Notes: generated by a model from the letters alone, not told the origin. A DNA stretch of 64,000 nt from an uncultured Prevotellaceae bacterium (GCA_902776935.1 CACYRS010000006.1:1-64000); one strand, 5' to 3'. Shown: positions 1 through 7,768, numbered from the stretch's first letter. Numbers and translations are program-made.

Positions 1-276
1 AAGGAAGATTTGAGAGAGCTGGTTTACACTCCCGTAGAGGGAAGCGAAAAGATACTTGATATTGACACAGACTGTAGCAAGCCAGTCAGTGACAGTGAAA
101 TAAAATCATTTCTTGTTGATAGTCAAGGAATTGTTAATCCTCTTATGGTTCAAAGTCTTGAGAAATCAAGACGCAATGAAGTGCTTAGGACTATGCTCTC
201 TTTGGGGGCAGGAATCCGACAACTGTCAAGACTAACTGGTGTTTCGTTTGGAGTAATTCAAAAGTTGGCAAAATGA
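1..276 (+). pseudogene. 3' fragment of a REP-associated (Y1/IS200-like) transposase, 5' end outside window
   Basis: The frame is open from the first base and ends at a TGA at 274-276. The last 40 residues read RRNEVLRTMLSLGAGIRQLSRLTGVSFGVIQKL, a short helix-turn-helix tail of the kind found at the C-terminus of TnpA_REP-like single-strand transposases in Bacteroidales. The catalytic HUH/tyrosine part would lie upstream and is not visible, so it is unknown whether the gene is whole. Hairpin-forming repeats follow at 416-430 and 551-585, which fits a REP transposase with its repeats. The family call is from the tail only. Confidence 0.55.
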
Positions 277-370
277 TCAGAAGAACCGACCCCATGATCT
301 CATGTTTTCCATAAAGGCTCATTGTGAAAATTCCTTTCTGTGAAATAACAATTCAGGGAAACAAAAACCT

Positions 371-458
371 AATGTCTGCCGAGCTTGCTCATCAGAAAGC
401 AGACAAGCATCTTTGTGTGGCACTCCACAGAAAAGTGCGTATTAGGCTACACCCTACA
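371..458 (+). repeat. Hairpin-bearing repeat, left copy of an inverted pair
   Basis: Positions 428-450 are the exact reverse complement of 7287-7309 (23 bp). Weaker similarity continues on both sides, including GAGCTTGCTC (near 381-390) against GAGCAAGCTC in the right copy. Next to the core this copy forms TGTGG-CACT-CCACA (416-429). The right copy forms a different stem at the same place, so the hairpin is kept while its sequence is not. Confidence 0.75.
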
Positions 459-550
459 ATAGAACTTGATTGTGGCAGCAGATTGTAGAAAAAGCGTTCT
501 TCGTCTGAAAAAATGCAAATTAACCAAGAGGATTCTTAATTTATGATAAT

Positions 551-585
551 TCCCAAAGGGGTGCCTCGAGTTTTGGGACACCCCT
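551..585 (+). repeat. Pseudoknot-capable REP-like palindromic element
   Basis: Two complementary pairs are interleaved: TCCCAAA (551-557) with TTTGGGA (572-578), and AGGGGTG (557-563) with CACCCCT (579-585). The order 1-2-1'-2' is that of an H-type pseudoknot, or of two exclusive hairpins. It sits between a REP-type transposase fragment and the HIRAN remnant. It could be a REP unit, or a leader switch for the dead gene behind it. Confidence 0.6.
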
Positions 586-637
586 CGCTTTATATTTGCA
601 GTAGATAACATGATTGTCGAATTAAGATTTGAAAGTT

Positions 638-887
638 ATGGAAGCAAAGAAACTGTATTTTATGGATTGCCACTTGGCGGGCAGAACGTATCACGATGCT
701 GATGAGGTGTGGGATGACCTGAAGGTTGGTACCATCCTGAGACTAGAGCGTGACAAGACTTGAAATGGGATGGAACAACATCTTCGAGTGCCGAATCTGT
801 AAAATCAACGAGGAGGCGCACCCAGAGCACCAAGTCCAACTGACTATCAAGATTAAGCGGAAAATGAACAACCAGAAGGTAGAATGA
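638..887 (+). pseudogene. HIRAN-domain protein, broken by an internal deletion
   Basis: The first part, from ATG 638, reads MEAKKLYFMDCHLAGRTYHD through VWDDLKVGTILRLERDKT and hits a TGA at 761-763. Immediately after, in another frame, comes LEMGWNNIFECRICKINEEAHPEHQVQLTIKI and a TGA at 885-887. Together they match the start and end of small HIRAN proteins, a DNA-end-binding fold known from Rad5/HLTF helicases and common as a stand-alone gene in Bacteroidales. The middle, where the family usually has the DPYAVAVYY...LGYIPR stretch, is missing, so a deletion not divisible by three has joined the ends. Confidence 0.75.
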
Positions 888-910
888 ACATTGTCAAAAT
901 CTAGACTGAT

Positions 911-1804
911 ATGGAGAACTGGGTGTTTAACAAGAAAGAGATTCGTTTCATTGCAGACTTAATGTTAGAGAAACTGCAATCATTGCCAGATAACTCAGAA
1001 TTATCTGTAATGAATCTATTTGAACAAGTTCTTGATGCCGAATATTTAAGAGTAAAACATAAAGATGGTTTTTATATTCAAGGGTATAAAATTACTGATA
1101 TTGTCCTTCCTGATGGCAAGTATATACATGATTTCATCAGATGGGACTTTGAAAATGGATTGTGGAACCCTCATATAAAACAAGGGCTTGCGCTAGAGGA
1201 TACTTTTTATATTAAGGCAAAAAGAATGGGCTATGTAATAGATGGGGCACGACATGCTGGTGGTAAAGTTGGAGTTCCTTATGATATTCCTCGTGTTTTT
1301 CGAATTAGGAAGAATCTTGTCAATTCATTCATGAATCCCGACAATTCTGTAACGATTCAAAATGGAGAATCTTCATATAGATTATTGACGAAATATGAAA
1401 CCAAGCAATATAAATACACGGATTACCCTTCTGGAAAGTTAATGAAATATGAAGCGAAGAGAGTATTGCAACTGCTGATATTACCAGCAGGATGCAGTAC
1501 AGGAAAGGTTTTTCATAAAGAAGGCAATATTTGTTTCTATGTGCTAAAGGGGAAATGTCTCTATAATGACTTATATTGGGATTATGCTGCATTCTATCCA
1601 AAGAAGAAAGCTAAGTGGAATGAAATGAAAAGTCAATACGATCTTCGATTTAACAAATCGGCCTTTTCGAGAAAGAATAGACATACTCGCGATATTGAGG
1701 CTCCAACTGATGCCTGGTACCAGTTTACGAATACTGGGAAGTCAGACTTGTTGGTTTTTGTGGCTGACCAATCATTAACTGAAAGGAAAGTAATAAGTTT
1801 ATGA
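911..1804 (+). CDS. Hypothetical protein with cupin-like C-terminal half
   Basis: 297 residues, not matched to a named family. Residues 1-120 are mixed and charged with no motif I recognise. The last ~110 residues (from about LQLLILPAGCSTGKVFHKEG through the final APTDAWYQFTNTGKSDLLVFVADQ) have the beta-rich layout of a small cupin: a hydrophobic strand, a G-x-H-like turn (here GKVFH), a VLKGK turn, then a P-x-x-x-W-x-Q-F stretch. Only one clear metal-ligand histidine is seen, so metal binding is doubtful. The stop overlaps the next start (ATGA at 1801-1804), so the two genes are translationally coupled. Base composition is AT-rich, as expected for accessory DNA. Confidence 0.55.
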   Translation: MENWVFNKKEIRFIADLMLEKLQSLPDNSELSVMNLFEQVLDAEYLRVKHKDGFYIQGYKITDIVLPDGKYIHDFIRWDFENGLWNPHIKQGLALEDTFYIKAKRMGYVIDGARHAGGKVGVPYDIPRVFRIRKNLVNSFMNPDNSVTIQNGESSYRLLTKYETKQYKYTDYPSGKLMKYEAKRVLQLLILPAGCSTGKVFHKEGNICFYVLKGKCLYNDLYWDYAAFYPKKKAKWNEMKSQYDLRFNKSAFSRKNRHTRDIEAPTDAWYQFTNTGKSDLLVFVADQSLTERKVISL

Positions 1805-2316
1805 AGAAGGAGCACAAAACATTTGATTGTGAGTACATGCAAATCGCAGAAGATCCTCGTTATATGTATATGCATTTATCTGTGGATAAGAGTTGTTTGG
1901 GCTTTGGAAACAAATCACTTATGTTCCTCTATAATACTATAACAAAGGAGATAAAATATAGCATTGACGATAGAGATATGGTTTCTTATCGTTATGGCTA
2001 CGTAAAAGAATCTTATAAAGAAATAGGGAGTAGAATAATAAATAATGACATAAATATCAATGAAATGTTGGCTTATTCTTCTGATAATAGAAGCACATGG
2101 TATGATGTGGTTTCTTATTCGATATTTATGAAATCAGGCGTAAAAACGAATTGGATTCATGTAGACAGTACAGATATGATGCAATATCAGCCTTTCATAT
2201 GGATAATAGAGCTATTTTGTTTAATTACAGACAAAATCCCATACGAAAAATTTAATTGTGGTGTAGATTGGGAAGATTTAGAAAAACATATGAGAGATAA
2301 TCATCCTGAATTATGA
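1801..2316 (+). CDS. Hypothetical protein, coupled to the cupin-like gene
   Basis: 171 residues, no family recognised. It has no signal peptide and no clear membrane span. It is rich in Tyr, Asn, Asp and Ile and markedly AT-rich compared with the core genes further right. The start codon overlaps the upstream stop by 4 bp, which suggests a two-gene operon with the cupin-like protein, possibly a partner or immunity-type pair. This pairing is inferred from layout only. Confidence 0.5.
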   Translation: MKKEHKTFDCEYMQIAEDPRYMYMHLSVDKSCLGFGNKSLMFLYNTITKEIKYSIDDRDMVSYRYGYVKESYKEIGSRIINNDININEMLAYSSDNRSTWYDVVSYSIFMKSGVKTNWIHVDSTDMMQYQPFIWIIELFCLITDKIPYEKFNCGVDWEDLEKHMRDNHPEL

Positions 2317-2335
2317 GATTCTGAGAAATAATTTG

Positions 2336-2343
2336 TAAATTTG
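2336..2343 (+). promoter_or_regulatory. Probable -7 box (TAAATTTG)
   Basis: Matches the Bacteroidetes -7 consensus TAnnTTTG, 20 bp before the ATG at 2364. No good TTTG is seen at the expected -33 position. Confidence 0.4.
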
Positions 2344-2363
2344 CAACAGACAATTGAAAACCT

Positions 2364-3197
2364 ATGAATAATGAATTGAATTTAGACAAACTACGTTCTA
2401 TGATTGCCCGCTGTGAATGGACATTTGCTAAGTCAATGCCATTTGCACCACATGAGTATATCGTGAAGGATAAGTGTCCACTGGCGGCTGAAGAATTCGA
2501 ATATTTCGTCAATATGCAGCGAGAGCATGGTGTGAAGGAACGCTGGGGTAAGTACAACAATCCCTATCTCTACATTGATGACTACAAGTATTGGACGATG
2601 GGCGCTCCACTGGAGGAAACGACTGTTATTAATCGCGCCAAAGCGAGTGCCGTTAATGACGTACACCTATTATATAAAGGAATAAACAAAGGAGATACGA
2701 CAATGAGTTATGTTGATGAGTATATACACAAGCAGTTGGGCCTGAAGGATGATAACAAAGTCTTTAACATCGAGTTGATTAATGGCAGAATGAAAGAAAT
2801 CTTCGATTGTATCGGCCATCTGGAACGCATCAGAAACAACTATGCCTGCGAGGTGATGCAAGAATGGAGCAATCGCCTTTCTGTCGATTTCCCTGAGTGC
2901 AAGAAGGTTGAGTTTGTAAAGCCTGAAAACATTATCAATACAGGCATTACCATTCCCTTTGAAGGTGTTCCTGATGCCATCGCCATCCGCATTCAATTTG
3001 AGAAGGGGAAACTATATTATGGCCTCACCTGTATGCCAGCAACAAGAGAGAGACGTGCAGAATTGCAGGAAGCCATGAGTTTTATCAATGCCAACGGTGA
3101 CTTCATTAAGGGCAGCGACTGGTTATTTTACAAGTATACGTCGTTTAACGGTGGGTATGAGGAACTAAAAAGGTTGATAGATAGAATTATAAACTAA
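2364..3197 (+). CDS. Hypothetical two-part protein, possible PD-(D/E)XK-type C-terminal region
   Basis: 277 residues. Residues 1-95 form a compact part with CEWTFAKSMPFAPHEY and a DDYKYWTMGAPLEETTVINRAK end, a pattern I recall as a stand-alone small protein in Bacteroidales. After a short linker, residues ~114-277 form a second part with a helical start and NIINTGITIPFEG, KLYYGLTCMP and SDWLFYKYTSFNG. These resemble the C-terminal side of PDDEXK_4-type nuclease-like proteins, but the catalytic D...ExK core is not visible. It may be a fusion of a small domain with a truncated nuclease-like protein. The role is unknown. Confidence 0.5.
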   Translation: MNNELNLDKLRSMIARCEWTFAKSMPFAPHEYIVKDKCPLAAEEFEYFVNMQREHGVKERWGKYNNPYLYIDDYKYWTMGAPLEETTVINRAKASAVNDVHLLYKGINKGDTTMSYVDEYIHKQLGLKDDNKVFNIELINGRMKEIFDCIGHLERIRNNYACEVMQEWSNRLSVDFPECKKVEFVKPENIINTGITIPFEGVPDAIAIRIQFEKGKLYYGLTCMPATRERRAELQEAMSFINANGDFIKGSDWLFYKYTSFNGGYEELKRLIDRIIN

Positions 3198-3199
3198 TA

Positions 3200-3394
3200 C
3201 GGTCATCTTGGTAGTTGGCTTAAAGAAGCAAGTAGCAATATTTGTGGAGGGGCCGGGGGATTCCCAAGTGGATAGCGCGGCTGCCAGCCAAGATGACTTT
3301 ATAAAAAGAGCTTCGGACAATCCCAATATGAGAGACAGTCCGAACTTAGGTGCAGAATGCGGGGGCATTACCTCCCTCTCTCATCCCGCGTTTG
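3200..3394 (-). ncRNA. Candidate structured RNA in the gap before the nuclease operon
   Basis: This 305-bp gap has a strong minus-strand promoter (3395-3425) and unusually dense structure. TTCGGAC (3312-3318) pairs with GTCCGAA (3338-3344). GTCATCTTGG (3202-3211) pairs with CCAAGATGAC (3288-3297), closing an 86-nt GC-rich arm that contains further short stems. A 67-codon frame runs leftward from 3368 with GGGAGG two bases ahead of its ATG, but the peptide resembles nothing known. I favour a non-coding RNA; the family is not identified. Confidence 0.4.
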
Positions 3395-3425
3395 CAAAGT
3401 TACAATTATAATCCCAATACGCAAA
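3395..3425 (-). promoter_or_regulatory. Minus-strand promoter, both elements present
   Basis: Read leftward: TTTG (complement of 3422-3425), 19-bp spacer, TAACTTTG (complement of 3395-3402). This is a full match to the Bacteroidetes vegetative promoter, and it points at the structured RNA candidate, away from the DUF262 gene. Confidence 0.65.
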
Positions 3426-3464
3426 GAAAACGGGCAAAATTCTTATTATCTCACAAAATTTTTG

Positions 3465-3472
3465 TATTTTTG
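3465..3472 (+). promoter_or_regulatory. Probable -7 box (TATTTTTG) for the nuclease operon
   Basis: TAnnTTTG box 31 bp before ATG 3503. It is the only good candidate in front of the three-gene operon. The -33 position is poor, which fits a regulated promoter. Confidence 0.5.
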
Positions 3473-3502
3473 CACACAAATAGGAACTAAAAACAAATTA
3501 TT

Positions 3503-5275
3503 ATGGCTGATTTAATTCAAAACTTTAAGGCAACTACCATCAACGAAGCGTTGAAGAATATAGCAAGTAGGAAATATCTACTTCCTGCCATTCAAAGAAA
3601 GTTCGTTTGGAAAAGCGAACAGATTGAGAAATTATTTGATAGCATCTTGCAAGGTTATCCCATAAACACTTTCATGTTGTGGAAGATAACTGATGGCAGC
3701 ATCAAGAAAGGGCATATGTTTTATGACTTTCTCCTGCATTATAAGGAGCATTTCCATGAGAACAATGAACATTTCGCAACGGATGCGCAGACGGAGGATT
3801 TTTATGCTGTTATCGATGGTCAACAGAGACTAACCAGTCTTTATGTTGCCCTTAAAGGCACTTATGCTTATAAATTGCCAAGGGTTTGGTATATTGAATG
3901 CGAAGAGAATTTCCCAACGAGGAAATTATATCTTGATTTAAGTGGTGAATACCAGAACGATAACGACGAGAGAACAATGAAGTATAACTTCAAGTTCTTG
4001 ACAAAGGCTGAATACGAGAAGTCTATTGAGAAAGGTGAGCAGGAATGGTTCGACCTTCACGACCTTTATAATTTCAGTTCAGAAAATGAGTTCTTAAGAT
4101 ATGTGTTTAGCAATGATTGGAAAAATAAATCATTCGCCGAAGACACATTGCCAACATTGTTTAGCAAAATCTTTAAAGAGCCTTTAATTACCTATTATCA
4201 AGAAGACAAACAAGAGATAGATAAAGTTCTCGAGATCTTTATCAGAACAAATAGAGGTGGCGAACCGCTTAGCTATTCCAACTTGTTAATGTCATTTGTT
4301 ACTGCATATTGGCAAAAAGACACGAGAACAGAATTCCAACGCCTATGCGAACAAATATTCGCCATAGGTAATCCTGGCTTTATGATTGACTCTGACTTTA
4401 TTCTGAAAACGTGCCTTGTGCTATTCAGTAAGGATATCAAGTTCCGTCTAAACAATTTCAAGACAGAGGTGGTGGCTGAGATTGAGCAAAACTGGGAAAG
4501 AATAAGCAAGTGTATTAGGGAAGCCTTTAGATTGATAGAAAGTTGGGGATTCAATTACTCAAACATGAAAGCAAGAAATGCCGTGATTCCCATTGTGTAC
4601 TACATCTATTCGCATGGTATTGAAAAGACGATCAACGACAATCCCCTTATGCATAAGGAAGAAAAGGACATTATGCGTAAGTGGTTCTGTATATCATTGC
4701 TAAGACACGTATTTGGTGGCCAGTCAGACTATGTTCTTAAAGGCATTCGTGATGTTTTGAATGAACATGTAAATGAGAATAGATTCCCATTTGATGAGAT
4801 TAAAGAAGCATTTAAGGGTAATCAGGCAAAGAGTCTTTCTTTCAATGAGGAGGTTATTGATGGTTTGCTGAGTCTGCATAAGGATGATCCATCTTGTTAT
4901 CCTGTGATGGCTCTAATTTATTCTCATTTTGATTTTGGCAATCAGGTGTATCACAAGGACCACCTGCATCCTGCGGCATACTTTGTGAACTTGAAAAAGG
5001 AAGATTGGATGTCAGAGGAAGATTTTCAATTCTATAAGGATAGTGAGAATTGGGACACTATGCAAAACCTCCAATTGCTCAATGGAACTCTAAACGAATC
5101 GAAAAACGACACTCCTTTGGATAAATGGGTAGCAAACGTGAAGGAAAAGTACAATTATGACCTTGAGAAATATCTTGTCCCTACAAATGTCAGTCTTGAC
5201 GTGAAGGATTTCAAAGAATTTGTTACGAAGAGAAGGGTCTTTCTGAAAGAACGACTAATGGCAATAGTGCAATAA
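3503..5275 (+). CDS. DUF262/DUF1524-type GmrSD-like restriction nuclease
   Basis: 590 residues. The N-terminus has the DUF262 (GmrS-like, ParB/sulfiredoxin fold) signatures LLPAIQRKFVWK at about 27-38 and VIDGQQRLTSL at about 103-113, used for NTP binding and hydrolysis in that family. The C-terminus has HKDHLHP at about 483-489 followed by NLQLLNGTLNESKN at about 522, the H...DH...N pattern of the DUF1524 HNH nuclease. This is the fused GmrSD/BrxU arrangement of type IV restriction enzymes that attack modified phage DNA. The WYL gene follows 8 bp after the stop. Substrate and modification specificity cannot be read from sequence. Confidence 0.85.
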   Translation: MADLIQNFKATTINEALKNIASRKYLLPAIQRKFVWKSEQIEKLFDSILQGYPINTFMLWKITDGSIKKGHMFYDFLLHYKEHFHENNEHFATDAQTEDFYAVIDGQQRLTSLYVALKGTYAYKLPRVWYIECEENFPTRKLYLDLSGEYQNDNDERTMKYNFKFLTKAEYEKSIEKGEQEWFDLHDLYNFSSENEFLRYVFSNDWKNKSFAEDTLPTLFSKIFKEPLITYYQEDKQEIDKVLEIFIRTNRGGEPLSYSNLLMSFVTAYWQKDTRTEFQRLCEQIFAIGNPGFMIDSDFILKTCLVLFSKDIKFRLNNFKTEVVAEIEQNWERISKCIREAFRLIESWGFNYSNMKARNAVIPIVYYIYSHGIEKTINDNPLMHKEEKDIMRKWFCISLLRHVFGGQSDYVLKGIRDVLNEHVNENRFPFDEIKEAFKGNQAKSLSFNEEVIDGLLSLHKDDPSCYPVMALIYSHFDFGNQVYHKDHLHPAAYFVNLKKEDWMSEEDFQFYKDSENWDTMQNLQLLNGTLNESKNDTPLDKWVANVKEKYNYDLEKYLVPTNVSLDVKDFKEFVTKRRVFLKERLMAIVQ

Positions 5276-5283
5276 TACAAGGT

Positions 5284-6189
5284 ATGAAACCAGCAAAGAT
5301 TTTTCAGCAGTATATCTGGATTGTGAATACGCTGCGGCAATACAAGAAGTTATCGCTCGAACAGCTTAACAATCTATGGGTGAAAGACGAGGTGATTGGT
5401 GGCGAACCTCTGAACCGCAAATCGTTCTTGCGCCATAAGGATGCCATTCTCAATATGTTTGGCATTGTGATAGAGTGCGACCTGGAGCATGGATACAAGT
5501 ATTTTATCAGCAATCCAGAAGTGATTAATGATGATACGATAGAAGGTTGGATGCTTTCTACACTTACTGTGAATACACTCCTTTCTGACAGTGCTTCTCT
5601 CAGGGATCGCATCCTTTTGGAGAATGTGCCAGCTGGAGAAGAATACCTACAGACTATCATCTTGGCCCTTAAAACAAACAGACGACTTAACATAACCTAC
5701 CAGCGATTTGGATGTGAGAGTTATGAGAAGACAGTATCGCCATTCGCCCTGAAGCTATTCCACCAGCGTTGGTACATTCTGACATATACAGGCAGACATA
5801 TGGCGACATATGCCCTCGACAGGATGCTGTCTGTGGAAATCTCTGACGAGACTTTTGAAATGCCGGAAGACTTCTCGCCAGAGGAATATTTCGCAGAATA
5901 CTATGGCATCACAACAGATGATACGCCTATGGCCCATGTAGTGATTCGGGCGTATGCACATGTACCTAACTATCTTCGGACGCTGCCCTTGCATGCTTCA
6001 CAGAAGGAGATAAAGCGTACTGATGAATATACTGATTTCTCATACGACATCCGTCCTTCTGTTGATTTCGTACTCGAACTGATGTCGTATACTGACGGCT
6101 TAGAAGTACTTGAACCAATGGAGTTGCGTCAGGAAATATGTAACAATTTACAGGCATCACTTGAGAGGTATTCAAATAAAAATGACTAA
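5284..6189 (+). CDS. WYL-domain transcriptional regulator
   Basis: 301 residues. An N-terminal winged-helix-like part (residues 1-80, LRQYKKLSLEQLNNLW...LNRKSFLRHKDAI) precedes a WYL domain with FHQRWYILTYT at about 159-169 and ALDRMLS at about 178-184. The C-terminal part (about 220-300) is the WCX-type extension. WYL proteins sense ligands, often nucleic acids or nucleotides, and BrxR/CapW members repress BREX and CBASS defence operons. Its place between two nucleases with almost no gaps suggests it controls this operon. Confidence 0.85.
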   Translation: MKPAKIFQQYIWIVNTLRQYKKLSLEQLNNLWVKDEVIGGEPLNRKSFLRHKDAILNMFGIVIECDLEHGYKYFISNPEVINDDTIEGWMLSTLTVNTLLSDSASLRDRILLENVPAGEEYLQTIILALKTNRRLNITYQRFGCESYEKTVSPFALKLFHQRWYILTYTGRHMATYALDRMLSVEISDETFEMPEDFSPEEYFAEYYGITTDDTPMAHVVIRAYAHVPNYLRTLPLHASQKEIKRTDEYTDFSYDIRPSVDFVLELMSYTDGLEVLEPMELRQEICNNLQASLERYSNKND

Positions 6190-6194
6190 TTTTG
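6187..6194 (+). promoter_or_regulatory. Possible internal -7 box (TAATTTTG)
   Basis: It overlaps the stop of the WYL gene and lies 15 bp before ATG 6210. It could give the DUF1016 gene its own short-leader transcript. A TTG at 6161-6163 is 23 bp upstream, slightly too far. Confidence 0.4.
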
Positions 6195-6209
6195 CAAGCG
6201 AAACGAGAT

Positions 6210-7244
6210 ATGGGAAAAAAGATTATCCAGATAAATGAGTCGGAATACAATTCAATTCTGCGACAAGTTGTCGCAGTTATTGAGAATTCGAAGGCGACCA
6301 TTGCCAAAAACATCAATATTGGCATCAACACCACACATTGGAATATCGGAAAGCTGCTCCATGATAAGAAGCTCGAGAGCAAACATGGTAGTGGTGTCGT
6401 AAATAGGCTGTCTGTAGATTTGAAACAGATGTATCCAGAAATGGGCGTTTCGCCAAGAAATTTGTGGGACTATGAGCGTTTCAAGGAAAGTGACGAGAAA
6501 CTGCGACACGCTGTCGCAGTTTTACCCTGGTGGAATACTCTGAAGCTTATGAGTAAGTTTGGCGATAATGATGAGGCTATAATGTATTATGCTCAGGAGA
6601 CTGTCAGGAAGGGTTGGAATCGAGACTTGCTGTTGAATGCTATAAAGATGAAAGTGCATGAGAATCAGCCGGTCGCAATAGATAATAACTTCGAAAAGAC
6701 ATTGCCTGCTACTCAGGCAGCATACGCAAATGAAGTGTTTAGCAGCAGCTATAACTTGGGATTCCTTGGCGTGACTGAACCGATAGCAGAATTGGAACTT
6801 GAAAGAAGGCTGGTGGAGAAGGTAAAGCTATTTCTTCTGGAGTTGGGTAAGGGGTTCACCTTTATAGGCAACCAGCATATATTGGAATGCAACGGCAAAG
6901 AAAGCAAGGTGGATCTTCTGTTTTTCCATCGTGGCCTTCACTGCCTTGTGGCTATGGATTTGAAGATTGGTGAGTTCCGGCCAGAATATGCTGGCAAGAT
7001 GAATTATTACTTATCGCTTCTTGACAGGTTGGAACGTCGGGAAGATGAGAATCGTTCTATTGGCATCATACTTTGTGCAGAGAAAGACAATCTTGAGGTC
7101 GAACTCGCCTTAGAGGATATGGGCAAGCCGATAGGTGTAGCTGATTACCAGCTAATCATTCCAAAAGAAGAACTAAAGAAAGTGATAAGCGACGAGATGG
7201 AGTCATACGAAAAGGACAAGCAGTTGGAGCAAGAGGAAGAATGA
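6210..7244 (+). CDS. DUF1016 / YhcG-type PD-(D/E)XK nuclease
   Basis: 344 residues from ATG 6210 (MGKKIIQINESEY); a TTG at 6192 would add six residues. The N-terminal DUF1016_N region has the family pattern THWNIGKLL (about 43-51) and a helical DNA-binding-like stretch with LSVDLKQMYP and SPRNLWDYERF. The C-terminal half has VDLLFFHRGLHCLVAMDLKIG (about 234-254), giving the D...DxK of a PD-(D/E)XK nuclease. YhcG proteins occur next to restriction systems and in defence islands. It is the third gene of the operon; the final residues are acidic and Lys-rich (KDKQLEQEEE). Confidence 0.85.
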   Translation: MGKKIIQINESEYNSILRQVVAVIENSKATIAKNINIGINTTHWNIGKLLHDKKLESKHGSGVVNRLSVDLKQMYPEMGVSPRNLWDYERFKESDEKLRHAVAVLPWWNTLKLMSKFGDNDEAIMYYAQETVRKGWNRDLLLNAIKMKVHENQPVAIDNNFEKTLPATQAAYANEVFSSSYNLGFLGVTEPIAELELERRLVEKVKLFLLELGKGFTFIGNQHILECNGKESKVDLLFFHRGLHCLVAMDLKIGEFRPEYAGKMNYYLSLLDRLERREDENRSIGIILCAEKDNLEVELALEDMGKPIGVADYQLIIPKEELKKVISDEMESYEKDKQLEQEEE

Positions 7245-7280
7245 CATAGATTACATGAGTTCCCACCTTTGTTTCGGTAA

Positions 7281-7360
7281 TAGGACGTAGCCTAATACGC
7301 ACTTTTCTGGCAGGTGCCACAAACGATGCCGTAATCAGTTCAAAGGTGTTGAGCAAGCTC
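7281..7360 (-). repeat. Hairpin-bearing repeat, right copy of an inverted pair
   Basis: 7287-7309 is the exact reverse complement of 428-450. The flanks are similar but diverged. Beside the core it forms TGGCA-GG-TGCCA (7309-7320), a different stem from the left copy at the same spot. The pair brackets about 6.8 kb of accessory genes. Confidence 0.75.
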
Positions 7361-7383
7361 AGTAGAAAAAAGAACAAGATATA

Positions 7384-7415
7384 TTTGGCTAATCCAAAAG
7401 AAAAGACTATCTTTG
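7384..7415 (+). promoter_or_regulatory. Full consensus promoter with no gene behind it
   Basis: TTTG (7384-7387), 20-bp spacer, TATCTTTG (7408-7415). Transcription would begin near 7422, inside the hairpin at 7418-7460. The next coding start is 350 bp away. Confidence 0.65.
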
Positions 7416-7417
7416 CA

Positions 7418-7460
7418 CCCGATGATGAGTCATTAAAACGGCTGGTGGCTCAGCATCGGG
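7418..7460 (+). other. Long hairpin at a transcript start
   Basis: CCCGATG (7418-7424) pairs with CATCGGG (7454-7460). After one mismatch the pairing continues with TGAG/CTCA and three more pairs, about 14 pairs in all. It overlaps the predicted +1 of the promoter just upstream, so it could be a small RNA, an operator or an element end. Confidence 0.5.
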
Positions 7461-7726
7461 TGTTCATTGAATGCATTTCATAGCAGAATGTGGAATTGAG
7501 TACGGTTGCCAATTCGTAACCCTATTTTTCCTCAATTCCCCAGACTGCCTTTATATAAAGAAAAGCTGAGAATTCTTGCAAAGATACAAGATAAATAGTT
7601 ATAACCAGAATCTTTTAACATTAACCAGGATTTTCCAGGCTTTGTTATAAAAGAGGTGTAATTACCAAATTTTCCTGCATTCTTTAAGATTTTACCGGTT
7701 TTGTTAAGAATTACAGGAAAAAGTAT

Positions 7727-7734
7727 TATCTTTG
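7727..7734 (+). promoter_or_regulatory. Probable -7 box (TATCTTTG)
   Basis: Consensus -7 element 35 bp before ATG 7769. A TTTG at 7700-7703 gives a 23-bp spacer, a little long. Confidence 0.5.
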
Positions 7735-7768
7735 CAAAATAAAGTTGGACCAATAAAAATAACTTATT

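Larger units (their letters stand above)
277..637. other. 361-bp gap with hairpin repeats, no gene
   Basis: No convincing reading frame. It holds one copy of the hairpin-bearing inverted repeat (about 371-458), a pseudoknot-capable element (551-585) and a TATATTTG box (591-598) that fits a Bacteroidetes -7 element, about 40 bp before the HIRAN remnant. Confidence 0.6.
7245..7768. other. 524-bp gap with repeat copy, promoter and hairpin
   Basis: No gene is seen. It contains the right copy of the inverted repeat (7281-7360), a consensus promoter (7384-7415), a strong hairpin at the expected start of its transcript (7418-7460), a leftward TATCTTTG box near 7577-7584, and AT-rich DNA up to the next gene. 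Confidence 0.6.

Noticed and set aside
3208-3411. 67-codon plus-strand frame in the gap before the DUF262 gene
   Set aside because: It has no ATG and no ribosome site and lies on a strongly structured stretch with a promoter on the other strand; a structured RNA explains it better.
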